Source of the DNA: Akkermansiaceae bacterium | Lineage (GTDB): Bacteria > Verrucomicrobiota > Verrucomicrobiia > Verrucomicrobiales > Akkermansiaceae | Reading direction: 5' to 3' | NCBI GenBank assembly: GCA_015062005.1 | Contig: SUVL01000011.1 | Coordinates: 16,208-80,207, forward strand | Length of the DNA stretch: 64,000 nt | Shown: piece after piece, positions 1-8,325 of the stretch | Position numbering within the stretch: the first letter of the stretch is position 1 | How the letters are laid out: every line of letters starts with the position of its first letter | The notes under the pieces: model-generated | Databases searched by the model: none | What the model saw: only the letters and a program-made list of their open reading frames with translations | What the model was told of the DNA's origin: nothing | Program-made: the position numbers and the translations under genes

Positions 1-1197
1 CGCAAGGATAACATTCACTGCATTCTCGCCTTCGAGCAGGATGGCCGCATGGTGCCCACTGGCCGCAGTGGCGACATGGCCTGGTATGCCAAGGCTGAGA
101 AACTCACCGGCAACCGGGTGAGGTTCGCAGAGGATGCTGCGGCCAAGGGGCTTTCCGTCGGGCAGACTCTGGTGCTGCGCAGCTACTTCCGCCCGCATCC
201 CGGCATGCTGCTTTACCGCGCCAAGGATACCACGCTGAACAACGTGGTCTTCCACGACAGCCAGGGTATGGCCCTCATTGCCCAGCGCAGCGAGAATATC
301 ACCATCCGCGGCGGCGGTTGCCTGCGCGCAGCTGGCCGCATGCACACCACAGCGGCCGATGCCACCCACTTCTCCAACTGCCGCGGCCACATCAGCGTGC
401 AGGGGGCCACCTACGAGGCCATGATGGACGACGCCATCAACGTGCACGCCACCTGCCTGGGCATTACCAAGGTGCAGAATCCCCGCACCTTCATTGCCCG
501 CTATATGCACGGCCAGGCCTACGGCTTCGAGGTGATGGCACCAGGTGAAAAGCTGAACTTCATCCACGGCCCGACCCTGGAAGTGGACGAAAAGCAGATT
601 GAGGTTGATTCCGTGGAAATCATCGACCCGCGCCACGTGCGCGTGACGCTCGCGGAGGACCTGCCCGACGGCATCGGTGAGGGGGATGCCATTGAAAATG
701 CCGACTGGCACCCCAGCGTGGATTTCAGCCATAACCTCATCCGCCACAACCGCGCCCGTGGTGCCCTGTTCACCACGCCGGAGCCTGTGCGGGTCATCGG
801 CAACCACTTCGACCACACCCACGGCTCGGCCATTCTCCTGGCCGGTGATGCACAGGGCTGGTACGAAAGCGGCGCCTGCAAGGATGTTCTTATCAAGGGC
901 AATACCTTCCGCCACGGGCTCACCGCACTCTACCAGTTCACCGATGCCCTCATCTCCATCTGCCCGGAGGTGCGCCAACCCGGCAATCAGAAGCAGCGCT
1001 ATCATACCAACGTCCGCATCGTGGATAATGAGTTCATCACCCACCGTGTCCCCCTGCTCTCTGCCATCTCGGCAGATGATGTCACCTTCTCCGGAAACAC
1101 CATCGAACGAAACGATATCTACCCCGCCATCAAGGGCGGTGTTCCCTACAACATCCGCCACTCCGGCAGCGATTTCGAGCTCCAGCCTGTGGAATAA
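1..1197 (+). CDS. GH110-like alpha-1,3-galactosidase, 3' part (5' end outside window)
   Basis: The reading frame is open from base 1, so the gene begins upstream and 398 codons are visible. The protein looks like a right-handed parallel beta-helix with many short strands and turns. The stretch at about codons 118-150, with TTADATHFSNCRGHISV followed by MMDDAINVH, strongly resembles family GH110, whose members release alpha-1,3-linked galactose from blood-group B or linear glycans. The adjacent Asp pair at codons 143-144 (bases 427-432) lies where I expect the catalytic acids of this family, from memory of its enzymes. The C-terminal part repeats the pattern of a residue run followed by GNTF or DNEF, typical of beta-helix rungs. 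The N-terminal signal is not visible. It fits the mucin-glycan enzymes elsewhere in the window. Linkage specificity cannot be told from sequence alone. Confidence 0.85.
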   Translation, partial: RKDNIHCILAFEQDGRMVPTGRSGDMAWYAKAEKLTGNRVRFAEDAAAKGLSVGQTLVLRSYFRPHPGMLLYRAKDTTLNNVVFHDSQGMALIAQRSENITIRGGGCLRAAGRMHTTAADATHFSNCRGHISVQGATYEAMMDDAINVHATCLGITKVQNPRTFIARYMHGQAYGFEVMAPGEKLNFIHGPTLEVDEKQIEVDSVEIIDPRHVRVTLAEDLPDGIGEGDAIENADWHPSVDFSHNLIRHNRARGALFTTPEPVRVIGNHFDHTHGSAILLAGDAQGWYESGACKDVLIKGNTFRHGLTALYQFTDALISICPEVRQPGNQKQRYHTNVRIVDNEFITHRVPLLSAISADDVTFSGNTIERNDIYPAIKGGVPYNIRHSGSDFELQPVE

Positions 1198-1200
1198 GGC

Positions 1201-1602
1201 ATGAAGTGGTTCAGTGGCATCACCGTGGCAATTCCGGCAATCACCGGGGCATGGCTCCTGGTGGCATCGCCTGAGGAGTCCTGTCACCCGGAGGGTATCG
1301 CTGAGCTGAAGCAACTGTACCCCTGGTGCGCTGTCCTGTTCGCCATTCTTCTGCTGGCGGCAGTCAGAAAGAAATCCTCCTTTCTGGTGCTGCTGGCGGG
1401 GCTTGCGCTCTGGTACCCCCTCAGCGTGGGGTGGCACGCAATCTGCGGGCACGAAAGCTATGCGCTCATCCTTCTGCCCATGAGTCTGCCGGCGCTGCTG
1501 CCGCTGGGCATCGGCTATGCCTATGCACGCAAGGAGGCGGATTTCATCCTGCTGATTCTCTATTTCCTCGCTTTGATTCCCGCTGTCCTCTATTCAGCCT
1601 GA
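1201..1602 (+). CDS. Small hydrophobic membrane protein, unknown function
   Basis: A 133-aa protein with about four hydrophobic segments (roughly residues 5-23, 40-55, 60-80 and 90-130) separated by short charged turns such as RKKSS and ARKEAD. It starts 3 nt after the stop of the GH110-like gene and ends 3 nt before the next gene, so the three are probably co-transcribed. I do not recognise a family. The spacing argues for a real gene, but no catalytic motif is visible. Confidence 0.6.
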   Translation: MKWFSGITVAIPAITGAWLLVASPEESCHPEGIAELKQLYPWCAVLFAILLLAAVRKKSSFLVLLAGLALWYPLSVGWHAICGHESYALILLPMSLPALLPLGIGYAYARKEADFILLILYFLALIPAVLYSA

Positions 1603-1605
1603 GCT

Positions 1606-2097
1606 ATGATACTTTTCCTGTTATCTGCAGTTACGATTCCGGTCTTCGCCATTGCCTTTTTCTGCCTGTTGCCGGCCTATATCTTCAACCGCCAGGGAGT
1701 GCGGGAAACACTGCTCCTGCTCGAAGATGGATGCCCTCGCTGGCTATGCCTCGCAGGCTATGCGCTGATATGCCTGGAGTTCACCCTCAACTCACTTATC
1801 CAGACCGCAATGGCTGTCGTCCAGTTGTTTCATGACGAGGAACGCAGTATCTTCGGCGGCATCTTCTGTTTTGCATCGGCGCTCATGTCGCTCTGGACTG
1901 CCGTGCTGAGCCGGCGTGCCTTCTGGCGGAAATGGAAGAACCGCCCCATTCACCACCGCATCCGCAGTCTGCTTTCCACCCTGCTCATCGGCACAGCCCT
2001 GCTGTTTTTCTATGGGAGCAGCTATTCCGTCAACCTTCTTTTCGTAACCATTCCCTGCCTGGTCATCTGGTGCATCCTGCGATTCCGGGCGCAATAA
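1606..2097 (+). CDS. Small membrane protein, unknown function
   Basis: A 163-aa protein with about four or five hydrophobic segments and a basic cytoplasmic-looking stretch near residues 105-120 (RRAFWRKWKNRPIHHRIR). It follows the previous membrane protein by 3 nt and shares its style of composition, so both may belong to one membrane assembly, but no family is recognised. It is followed directly by a copy of the dispersed palindromic repeat. Confidence 0.6.
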   Translation: MILFLLSAVTIPVFAIAFFCLLPAYIFNRQGVRETLLLLEDGCPRWLCLAGYALICLEFTLNSLIQTAMAVVQLFHDEERSIFGGIFCFASALMSLWTAVLSRRAFWRKWKNRPIHHRIRSLLSTLLIGTALLFFYGSSYSVNLLFVTIPCLVIWCILRFRAQ

Positions 2098-2099
2098 AT

Positions 2100-2286
2100 T
2101 GATGTTTGAAAGTACAATGTACAAAGGACAAAGGACAATTTGAAAGTTCCCTGCGGCTTTGCCGCAGCCGTTTAAAATGGCGAGCCTAAGGCGAGCGGAA
2201 CTCCTAAATTGTCCTTTGTAATTTGTCCTTTGTACATCCCGACAGATTCCAATTTGTTGGTTAGTTTTGAGTTTTTAGAGGTTCCC
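2100..2286. repeat. Dispersed palindromic element, copy A
   Basis: The core at 2112-2248 (137 bp) is almost identical to 32036-32172; by eye one base differs. It holds arms rich in GTACAATGTACAAAGGAC and its complement, then AAAGTTCC, a hairpin CTGCGGC-ttt-GCCGCAG, CCGTTTAAAATGG, a weaker second hairpin and GGAACTCC. The right end (2245-2286) carries ATTCCAATTTGTTGG and GTTTTTAGAGG, which reappear in reverse complement at the left ends of other copies. The left terminal repeat is absent, so this copy seems truncated where it meets the upstream gene. It lies just before the gltX promoter and contains no coding sequence. Confidence 0.85.
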
Positions 2287-2333
2287 AATTCGTAATTCAA
2301 ACTGCATATTGCCGTCATTGTGGTCGATTGGAC

Positions 2334-2362
2334 TTGAAAATTCGGGTGATTCGGTGTATAAG
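2334..2362 (+). promoter_or_regulatory. gltX promoter, apparently leaderless
   Basis: TTGAAA at 2334-2339, a 17-bp spacer, then TATAAG at 2357-2362. The gltX ATG begins 6 nt later at 2369, so a typical start point would fall on or next to the ATG. There is no Shine-Dalgarno sequence. This supports the start at 2369 over the in-frame ATG at 2309, which would lie upstream of the promoter. Confidence 0.6.
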
Positions 2363-2368
2363 GCGCGC

Positions 2369-3724
2369 ATGTCAACGCACGTACGCACACGCTTTGCCCC
2401 TTCGCCCACCGGCTATCTGCACATCGGTGGTGCCCGTACCGCTCTGTTCAACTACCTTTTCACCCGCAAGATGGGTGGCACCTTCGTGCTCCGCATCGAA
2501 GACACCGACCAGGAACGCCACGTGGAAGACGCCATGAAGGCTATCTTCACCGGCATGAGCTGGCTGGGTCTCGACTGGGATGAAGGCGAAGGCAAGGGTG
2601 GCGACTACGCCCCTTATTTCCAGAGCCAGCGCAAGGATATCTACGACCGATATTTCCAGAAGCTTGTGGAGATGGGCCGCGTGTACGAATGCCCCGCCCC
2701 CAACAAGCGCGACAAGAACGGCGATGAAATCCCCGGCACCAGCGAAGGCACGGTGTGGCGCTTCCGCTTCAAGCGCGAGGGCGTGATGACCCTGCACGAC
2801 ATGGTCTGCGGCGATATTTCCGTGGACTATAACAACGTGGACAACACCCCGGACATGGTGGTGAAGCGCACGGATGGTTCCTACATCTTCCACCTGGTGA
2901 ACGTGGTGGACGATATCGAGATGAAGATTACCCACGTCATCCGCGGCGAGGACCACATCATGAACACCTTCAAGCACCTGCAGCTCTTCGACGCCTTCGG
3001 CGTGGAGCCGCCTGTGTATGCCCACATCCCGCTCATCCAGAACCCGGACGGTTCCAAGATGAGCAAACGCGATGTAGGCGCCCAGCTCGGCAACTACCCG
3101 GAGGAAGGCTTCCTGCCGGATGCCGTGGTGAACTTCATTGCCCTGCTTGGCTGGAGCCCCAAGAGCGATGACGAGGTCTTCACCAAGGACGAGCTCATCA
3201 ACCTTTTCTCCCTGGAGAATGTGAACCGAGCTGCCGCCAAGTTCGATATCACCAAGTGCAAGTGGATGAACCAGCAGCACATCATGCGCCTGGAACCCGG
3301 AAAGTTCGTGGAGCTCGCCATGCCCTTCTGCACCAAGGCTGGGCTGGAGGACACCGCCCAGCTGCGCGAGCTGCTGCCCGCCGTGCAGACCAAGGTGCAG
3401 CTGCTCAGCGAGACTCCCGCCTGGGTGAAGTGGGTGCAGACGCTCGAATACGAGGCTGAATCCATGGCCAAGCTGCAGGAGAACGCCCGCGAGATGCTGA
3501 ACCTCTTTGTGGAGGCTGCCAAAGGCATCGAGGAATGGAGCGGTGAGGCTGCCTTCCAGATTGTGAAGCCGCTGGCCAAGGCCAATGGTGTGAAGGTGGG
3601 TGCCATGATGTTCCCCCTGCGCATGGCTCTGACCGGCTGCCACGCCGGCCCCGGTATCGATGTGGTCATGCAGACCCTCGGCCGCGATGAAGTGCTGCGC
3701 CGCATCGAAATCTTCCCCTGCTGA
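2369..3724 (+). CDS. gltX: Glutamyl-tRNA synthetase
   Basis: Charges tRNA(Glu) (and possibly tRNA(Gln)) with glutamate in the cytoplasm. The 451-aa protein shows the class I signature FAPSPTGYLHIGG near residue 10 and the KMSKR loop (GSKMSKRD) near residue 233, followed by the alpha-helical anticodon-binding half. I chose the ATG at 2369 because homology starts directly there (RTRFAPSPTG) and a promoter sits 6 nt upstream. It is slightly short for the family (about 460-490 aa) but all core motifs are present. queA follows after 17 nt on the same strand. A second GluRS-like gene, gluQ, lies at 14581-15459. Confidence 0.97.
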   Translation: MSTHVRTRFAPSPTGYLHIGGARTALFNYLFTRKMGGTFVLRIEDTDQERHVEDAMKAIFTGMSWLGLDWDEGEGKGGDYAPYFQSQRKDIYDRYFQKLVEMGRVYECPAPNKRDKNGDEIPGTSEGTVWRFRFKREGVMTLHDMVCGDISVDYNNVDNTPDMVVKRTDGSYIFHLVNVVDDIEMKITHVIRGEDHIMNTFKHLQLFDAFGVEPPVYAHIPLIQNPDGSKMSKRDVGAQLGNYPEEGFLPDAVVNFIALLGWSPKSDDEVFTKDELINLFSLENVNRAAAKFDITKCKWMNQQHIMRLEPGKFVELAMPFCTKAGLEDTAQLRELLPAVQTKVQLLSETPAWVKWVQTLEYEAESMAKLQENAREMLNLFVEAAKGIEEWSGEAAFQIVKPLAKANGVKVGAMMFPLRMALTGCHAGPGIDVVMQTLGRDEVLRRIEIFPC

Positions 3725-3741
3725 TTCCTGCCAGGCCGCCC

Positions 3742-4719
3742 ATGCGTACCATCGATTTCGATTACCACCTGCCTGAAGAGCTGATTGCCGATCGCCCGCT
3801 GCCGGACCGCGCCGCGAGCCGCATGCTGGTCGTGCACCGCGATACCGGGCTCATCGAGCACCGCCATTTCCACGATATTCTGGAATACGTGCAGCCCGGT
3901 GACCACTTTGTGCTGAACAACACCAAGGTGGTGCCCGCCCGCTACTTCAGCAACGATGGTGGCATCGAACTCGTGCGCGCCGGGCTGGCCCAGGAACTGG
4001 TCTGGAAGTGCCTGGTGCGTCCCGGCAAGAAGATGAAGGTGGGCCGCACCGTGCAGGTGGGCGATGCCACCGGCACTGTCGAAAGTATCGATGACGAGGG
4101 CTACCGCTACATCCGCTGGGATAAGTTTGTGGACCCGGAGATATACGGCCGTCTGGCGCTGCCGCACTACATGAACCGCGAAAGCGAACCTGCGGACAAG
4201 GAACGCTACCAGACCGTCTACGCCGAGCATGAGGGCGCCATTGCCGCCCCCACGGCAGGGCTGCACTTCACCCCGGAGATTCTCGGAAAGCTACCGCACA
4301 GCTTCGTGACCCTGCACGTGGGCGTGGGCACCTTCCGCCCGGTGAAGGTGGAGAATGTGGCCGACCACCACATGCACCGCGAGAGCTTCGTGATGCCACA
4401 GGAAACAGCAGATGCCATTGCCAAGGCCAAGCGTGTGGTGGCCGTGGGCACCACCAGCGTGCGCGTGCTGGAAACACTGGCCACGCGCCACGGTACCCCC
4501 CTGCCCGCCACCAGCGGCGATACGGATATCTTCATCTACCCAGGCTACGAGTTCAAGACCGTAGGGGCCCTGCTTACCAACTTCCACCTGCCGCAGAGCA
4601 CCCTCATCATGCTGGTGTGTGCCTTTGCCGGCAAGGAACTCATCATGGAAGCCTACCGCCAGGCCGTGGAGCAGCGCTACCGCTTCTTCTCCTACGGCGA
4701 CTGCATGCTCATCGTATAA
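3742..4719 (+). CDS. queA: S-adenosylmethionine:tRNA ribosyltransferase-isomerase
   Basis: Transfers and isomerises the ribosyl part of AdoMet onto 7-aminomethyl-7-deazaguanine in tRNA, giving epoxyqueuosine. The 325-aa protein has the family N-terminus (FDYHLPEELIADRPLPDRAASRML), the LNNTKVVPAR motif near residue 60, AAPTAGLHFTPE near residue 174, GVGTFRPV, VGTTSVRVLE and TNFHLPQSTLIMLVCAFAG. It is a little shorter than E. coli QueA, with no obvious loss of motifs. It sits 17 nt after gltX and abuts the DUF805 gene, suggesting one operon of tRNA functions. gluQ, which glutamylates queuosine in tRNA(Asp), is also in this window. Confidence 0.96.
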   Translation: MRTIDFDYHLPEELIADRPLPDRAASRMLVVHRDTGLIEHRHFHDILEYVQPGDHFVLNNTKVVPARYFSNDGGIELVRAGLAQELVWKCLVRPGKKMKVGRTVQVGDATGTVESIDDEGYRYIRWDKFVDPEIYGRLALPHYMNRESEPADKERYQTVYAEHEGAIAAPTAGLHFTPEILGKLPHSFVTLHVGVGTFRPVKVENVADHHMHRESFVMPQETADAIAKAKRVVAVGTTSVRVLETLATRHGTPLPATSGDTDIFIYPGYEFKTVGALLTNFHLPQSTLIMLVCAFAGKELIMEAYRQAVEQRYRFFSYGDCMLIV

Positions 4720-5085
4720 ATGAAAAATCCCCTCGCCAGACTCTACAATTTCCACGGCAGACTCAGCCGGCGCGATTTCCTCATATACTGGCTCTGGGTT
4801 TACCTGCTGCCGAAAATCTGGTTTGCGCTGGCTGGTGGCGGCATTGGTTATCTGGTTTTCGGAACCGAGGTCGGGAATGCCGGCATTGCCGGGAGCATTG
4901 CAGGTTCTGCACTGGTACACCTGCTGCTCATTTCATTCTTTCTGGGCGCAATCTGGCGGCGGCTGAATGATATCGGCTTTGCGCTGTACCCCAAGCTGCT
5001 CATCTTCGGACTCATGTTCCTGTTCCCGCCCTACGGATGGATTATGCAGCTCATCATGCTCCTGCTTCCCCGGCGGACGCGCTGA
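4720..5085 (+). CDS. DUF805-family membrane protein
   Basis: A 121-aa protein with three or four transmembrane segments. The N-terminus LYNFHGRLSRRDFLIYWLW matches the DUF805 pattern of an F-x-GR-x-SRR-F start before the first helix, and WRRLNDIGFALYPKL resembles the family's conserved RRLHDIG-type loop. The ATG follows the TAA of queA with no gap, so translation is probably coupled. Family function is unknown. Confidence 0.8.
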   Translation: MKNPLARLYNFHGRLSRRDFLIYWLWVYLLPKIWFALAGGGIGYLVFGTEVGNAGIAGSIAGSALVHLLLISFFLGAIWRRLNDIGFALYPKLLIFGLMFLFPPYGWIMQLIMLLLPRRTR

Positions 5086-5175
5086 CGGACCGGGCAACCA
5101 CACGATCACCAGCCGGTAATGGCATCGGTTCAGCTAAACGCGAAAAATTGTAAGCGCTTGCGACGCAGAAGATGA

Positions 5176-5204
5176 TTGACAACGGAAAATTCAGCGGGTA
5201 ACAT
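5176..5204 (+). promoter_or_regulatory. Promoter of the secreted-protein pair
   Basis: A perfect TTGACA at 5176-5181, a 17-bp spacer, and TAACAT at 5199-5204. The likely start is near 5211, leaving a leader of about 20 nt before the ATG at 5231. Confidence 0.6.
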
Positions 5205-5230
5205 GGAAGGCACACGAATCAGCATTACGC

Positions 5231-5689
5231 ATGAAAGCCCAGTTTCTCACCGCTCTTTGTATTGTGGCAGCGCCGATGGCGATGGCCGATATCTCGCTTG
5301 GCGCCAACTCTCCTGCTGCTGTCGCCGCTGCCCCCTCTGCAACTGAATATGTAAAGACGGCCCATGATGTGCTTTCTGTAGTAAAGGAACTGACCGTCAT
5401 TCTGGAAGGAGTGAAGGACCAGGCCAGTGCCGATGCCGCCGCCGCCCAGGTGGGTAGCATTACGGCTCGAATGGTGGAATTGCAGAAGAAGGCCGAGGCT
5501 ATGCCGCGTCCCTCAGCAGAAGTTGAAAGCATGGTTCGAAACGGCATCAACGTGGCAGAAGTGCAGCAGGTTGTCTCTTCTTTCATGAATTCCTTCATCC
5601 GCATCGGCATGAATGGAGCCTACGGCTCGCAGGCGCTGCTGAACGCCCTGGGACCGGTAGTGAACGCCATGCCCGGCAGCCAGGAATAA
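5231..5689 (+). CDS. Small secreted protein, unknown function
   Basis: A 152-aa protein with a signal peptide (MKAQFLTALCIVAAPMAMA, cleavage near residue 19). The mature part is helical and Ala-rich, with ASADAAAAQVGSITARMVELQ near residue 66 and NGAYGSQALLNAL near residue 128. The next gene shows the same two landmarks in the same order, so the two look like diverged tandem paralogues. It has its own promoter at 5176. No enzyme motif or lipobox is visible. A periplasmic or surface role is inferred from the signal peptide only. Confidence 0.7.
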   Translation: MKAQFLTALCIVAAPMAMADISLGANSPAAVAAAPSATEYVKTAHDVLSVVKELTVILEGVKDQASADAAAAQVGSITARMVELQKKAEAMPRPSAEVESMVRNGINVAEVQQVVSSFMNSFIRIGMNGAYGSQALLNALGPVVNAMPGSQE

Positions 5690-5698
5690 GTTCCGGCC

Positions 5699-6094
5699 AT
5701 GAGATACCTCGCACTCCTCCTGCTGGGAATCTTGCTCGGGATGAGCCAGATGGACGCGCGTGTCGCGCACCATGCTGACGGTCAGAAATCATACGCAATG
5801 AGCATGGTGCAGGAGCTCAACAGCATGAGTGCCCTGCTCAATGCGGTTCACTGCAAATCAGCAGCCGATGCCGCAGCCCCCCAGCTGCTGAACCAGTATA
5901 AAGAGTTCCGCATCCTGCAGATGGCAGCAGAAGGACAGCCGCCTATGAGCGATACGGCCTTGCGCCGTCACTTGGGCGCCATGGATTGTGCCATGAATGA
6001 TTTCCGCATATCTTGCGCGCGCCTGGTGCAGGAAAAGTTTTACGGCTCCACCGCACTGGGTAAAGCCGTAAAGAAGATTGCGCGCGATTTCTGA
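5699..6094 (+). CDS. Small secreted protein, paralogue of the preceding gene
   Basis: A 131-aa protein with an N-terminal signal sequence (MRYLALLLLGILLGMSQMDA). The mature region carries KSAADAAAPQLLNQYKEF and, near the C-terminus, EKFYGSTALGKAVKKI, which align with the landmarks of the gene just upstream (9 nt away). Overall identity is low. It has two Cys residues in its C-terminal half (MDCAMN and ISCARL) that may form a disulfide in the periplasm. It converges on the minus-strand ABC ATPase, with 1 nt between the two stops. Confidence 0.65.
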   Translation: MRYLALLLLGILLGMSQMDARVAHHADGQKSYAMSMVQELNSMSALLNAVHCKSAADAAAPQLLNQYKEFRILQMAAEGQPPMSDTALRRHLGAMDCAMNDFRISCARLVQEKFYGSTALGKAVKKIARDF

Positions 6095-6095
6095 T

Positions 6096-6947
6096 TCACT
6101 GCTTTCGAGACTCTCGCAGCCTGGCCTGAATTCCACGCAGGAAGACCGTTTCAAGCGAATTGCGGGCGGGTCGGCACCCCTGCCAGGAATCACCGGCCAG
6201 CTCACGGATCTGCTGCAGGAGCTCGGGGCTGGGATTGCTGAGCGTGATTTCACTGTGGCGGTCATCGCGGGTGAGTTCATCCATGGTGCCTTCGGCAATG
6301 AGGCATCCCTGGTAGAGCACCCCCACACGGTCGCAGATTTCCTGCACCTGCTCCAGGAGATGCGAGCAGAGAAACACAGTAACCCCCTGCTGTTTGATAT
6401 TGAGAATAATGTCGCGAATAGTACGGGAGCCGATGGGATCCACGCCGGCAGTAGGTTCATCCAGCACCAGCAGGCGGGGATGCTGCACCAGAGCCTGCGC
6501 CAGGCCGATGCGCTGCAACATGCCCTTGGAATAGCCCCGCAGACGGCGATCGGCGGCTTCTTCCAGCCCAACCAGATGCAGCAGTTCGCGGGTACGCTCC
6601 TTCAACACCGCTCCACGAAGCCCGCAGAGACGCCCGTAGAAGCGCACAGTCTCCGCGCCAGTCAGGAACTTGTAGAAATAGGGATTTTCGGGGAGGAAGC
6701 CTATCTCACGACGATTGGTGGCAGCTGTGGCGGGCTGGCCGAACACGCGGCACTCGCCGGCATCCGGTGCCAGGAGTCCCACCAGCATCTTCATGACGGT
6801 ACTCTTACCGCTGCCGTTGGGGCCGATGAGACCATACACCCCGCCAGTGGGGATGCTGAGGCTCACTCCCTTGACGGCATACACGCTTCCCCTGCCCCAG
6901 TGGCCGGGGAAGCTCTTGTGTACATCGGTTATGGAAACAGCGTCCAT
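6096..6947 (-). CDS. ABC transporter ATP-binding protein
   Basis: A 283-aa ATPase subunit. Walker A is GPNGSGKST (near residue 42), the signature loop is the variant YSKGMLQR near residue 139, Walker B is LLVLDEPTAGVD near residue 159, and the H-loop is CSHLLEQ near residue 195. The variant signature is common in ABC-2 type exporter ATPases of the CcmA/NatA group, which usually work with a separate ABC-2 permease. No permease is adjacent here. The gene starts directly after the stop of the M20 dipeptidase, so the two are co-transcribed. Substrate cannot be inferred. Confidence 0.85.
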   Translation of the reverse strand: MDAVSITDVHKSFPGHWGRGSVYAVKGVSLSIPTGGVYGLIGPNGSGKSTVMKMLVGLLAPDAGECRVFGQPATAATNRREIGFLPENPYFYKFLTGAETVRFYGRLCGLRGAVLKERTRELLHLVGLEEAADRRLRGYSKGMLQRIGLAQALVQHPRLLVLDEPTAGVDPIGSRTIRDIILNIKQQGVTVFLCSHLLEQVQEICDRVGVLYQGCLIAEGTMDELTRDDRHSEITLSNPSPELLQQIRELAGDSWQGCRPARNSLETVFLRGIQARLRESRKQ

Positions 6948-8288
6948 TTACTTTGCCTTAGCCATGAGACGGAGCATATTCTTGCCCATTTCGATGCCCT
7001 TTTCGAAGATTTCCACGCGCATATTCTCATTGGGCGAGTGGATGCGGGCATCCGGCAGGTCGAGGCCAAGGAAGAGGGCATCCTTCCCCAGCACCTTGGA
7101 TACCTCTGCAATAATCGGGATGGAACCACCCTCGCGCACCAGCACGGGCTTGTTGCCGAAGGTCATTTCCTGAGCCTGCTGGGCAGCCATGCCGAAAGCG
7201 GAGTTCGGGTCGCTGAGGTAGGCCTCGCCGGTGTGCTGCGGGGTGAACTTCATGCGCACGCTGGGCGGGCAGACCTTCACGAAGTGGGCTTCCACCTTCT
7301 TCATGACCTCCTCGGGCACCTGGCCGGGCACCAGGCGGCAACTCATCTTGGCAATGGCATGGGTGGGGATGACCGTCTTGGAGCCTTCGCCCTCGTAGCC
7401 ACCGGAGATGCCGTTCAACTCAAAGGTGGGGCGGGCATACACACACTCGGCTCCGGTGAAGCCTTTTTCGGTGCGCAGCTCAGGCACACCTGTGAGCTCG
7501 GCCAGTTCGGCATTGCTCATGCCGGGCACGCGCTTCCAGCTTTCCTTCTCCCAGTCCTGAATCTCCATCACGCCGTCGTAGAATCCCTCAATGCTCACAT
7601 GGTTATCCGCATCGTGGGTGGAAGCAATCATCTCGCACAGGGTGGTGATGGGGTTGGCCACGGCACCGCCGAAGATACCGGAGTGCAGATCCATGGCAGG
7701 GGCGGAAACCTCCAGCTCGAAACAGCACAAGCCCTTGAGCCCATAGGAGAATGAGGGAATGTCCACCGCGGCCATGCCGGTATCGCTCACCACAATCACA
7801 TCGCAGGCCAGCATTTCCCTGGCATCCGGGCGCTTCATGAACTCATACAGACTGGTGGAGCCTCGCTCCTCCTCGCCTTCCAGAAGGTAAATCACATTCA
7901 GCGGCAGGGCGCCATCCTCAGCAATCACTTCCTGCGCCGCCAGAATCATGGCCATAATCTCGCCTTTATCATCGGAAGCACCACGGGCATACACGCGGCC
8001 ATCGCGGATTTCCGGTTTGAAGGGATCACTCTTCCACTCACTGATGGGGTCCACGGGCATCACATCATAGTGGCCGTAGATAAGCACCGTGGGGGCGCCT
8101 TCCACCCTGGGGCTGTGAGCCACCACAATGGGGTGAATATCGGTGAGGTACTTGGTGGCTGAGAAGCCGATGCTGGTCAGCTTATCCACCAGGTAATCAG
8201 CGCAGCGCTCCACATCCGCCGCATGCTCCGCCTGCGCAGAGACACTCGGGATGCTCAGAAAAGCAAAAAGGTCATCGATTCGGGACAT
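6948..8288 (-). CDS. M20-family dipeptidase
   Basis: A zinc-dependent amino- or dipeptidase of family M20, 446 aa, without signal peptide and so probably cytoplasmic. Metal-site motifs are in order: GHYDVMPVDP near residue 84, RGASDDKGE near residue 113, EGEEERGS near residue 148 and VSDTGM near residue 180. The dimerisation domain lies in between (LHSGIFGGAV) and the last metal ligand region is at the C-terminus (DARIHSPNENM). It would hydrolyse imported peptides, which fits the oligopeptide permease elsewhere in the window. Its stop abuts the ABC ATPase start. Confidence 0.9.
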   Translation of the reverse strand: MSRIDDLFAFLSIPSVSAQAEHAADVERCADYLVDKLTSIGFSATKYLTDIHPIVVAHSPRVEGAPTVLIYGHYDVMPVDPISEWKSDPFKPEIRDGRVYARGASDDKGEIMAMILAAQEVIAEDGALPLNVIYLLEGEEERGSTSLYEFMKRPDAREMLACDVIVVSDTGMAAVDIPSFSYGLKGLCCFELEVSAPAMDLHSGIFGGAVANPITTLCEMIASTHDADNHVSIEGFYDGVMEIQDWEKESWKRVPGMSNAELAELTGVPELRTEKGFTGAECVYARPTFELNGISGGYEGEGSKTVIPTHAIAKMSCRLVPGQVPEEVMKKVEAHFVKVCPPSVRMKFTPQHTGEAYLSDPNSAFGMAAQQAQEMTFGNKPVLVREGGSIPIIAEVSKVLGKDALFLGLDLPDARIHSPNENMRVEIFEKGIEMGKNMLRLMAKAK

Positions 8289-8325
8289 GCCTGCATTCTA
8301 CACCCGCGCGCATGCGCACGCAAGG

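Noticed and set aside
2309..2368. The longer in-frame start of gltX at 2309
   Set aside because: It adds 20 residues with no similarity and would lie upstream of the predicted promoter at 2334-2362.
2372..3643. A 423-codon open frame on the strand opposite gltX, very rich in His and Val
   Set aside because: It mirrors gltX codon for codon (GC-rich antisense frame), has no start region or family similarity, and gltX is certain.
6078..7754. A 558-codon plus-strand frame across the ABC ATPase and dipeptidase genes
   Set aside because: Both minus-strand genes have complete family motifs. The plus frame has none.
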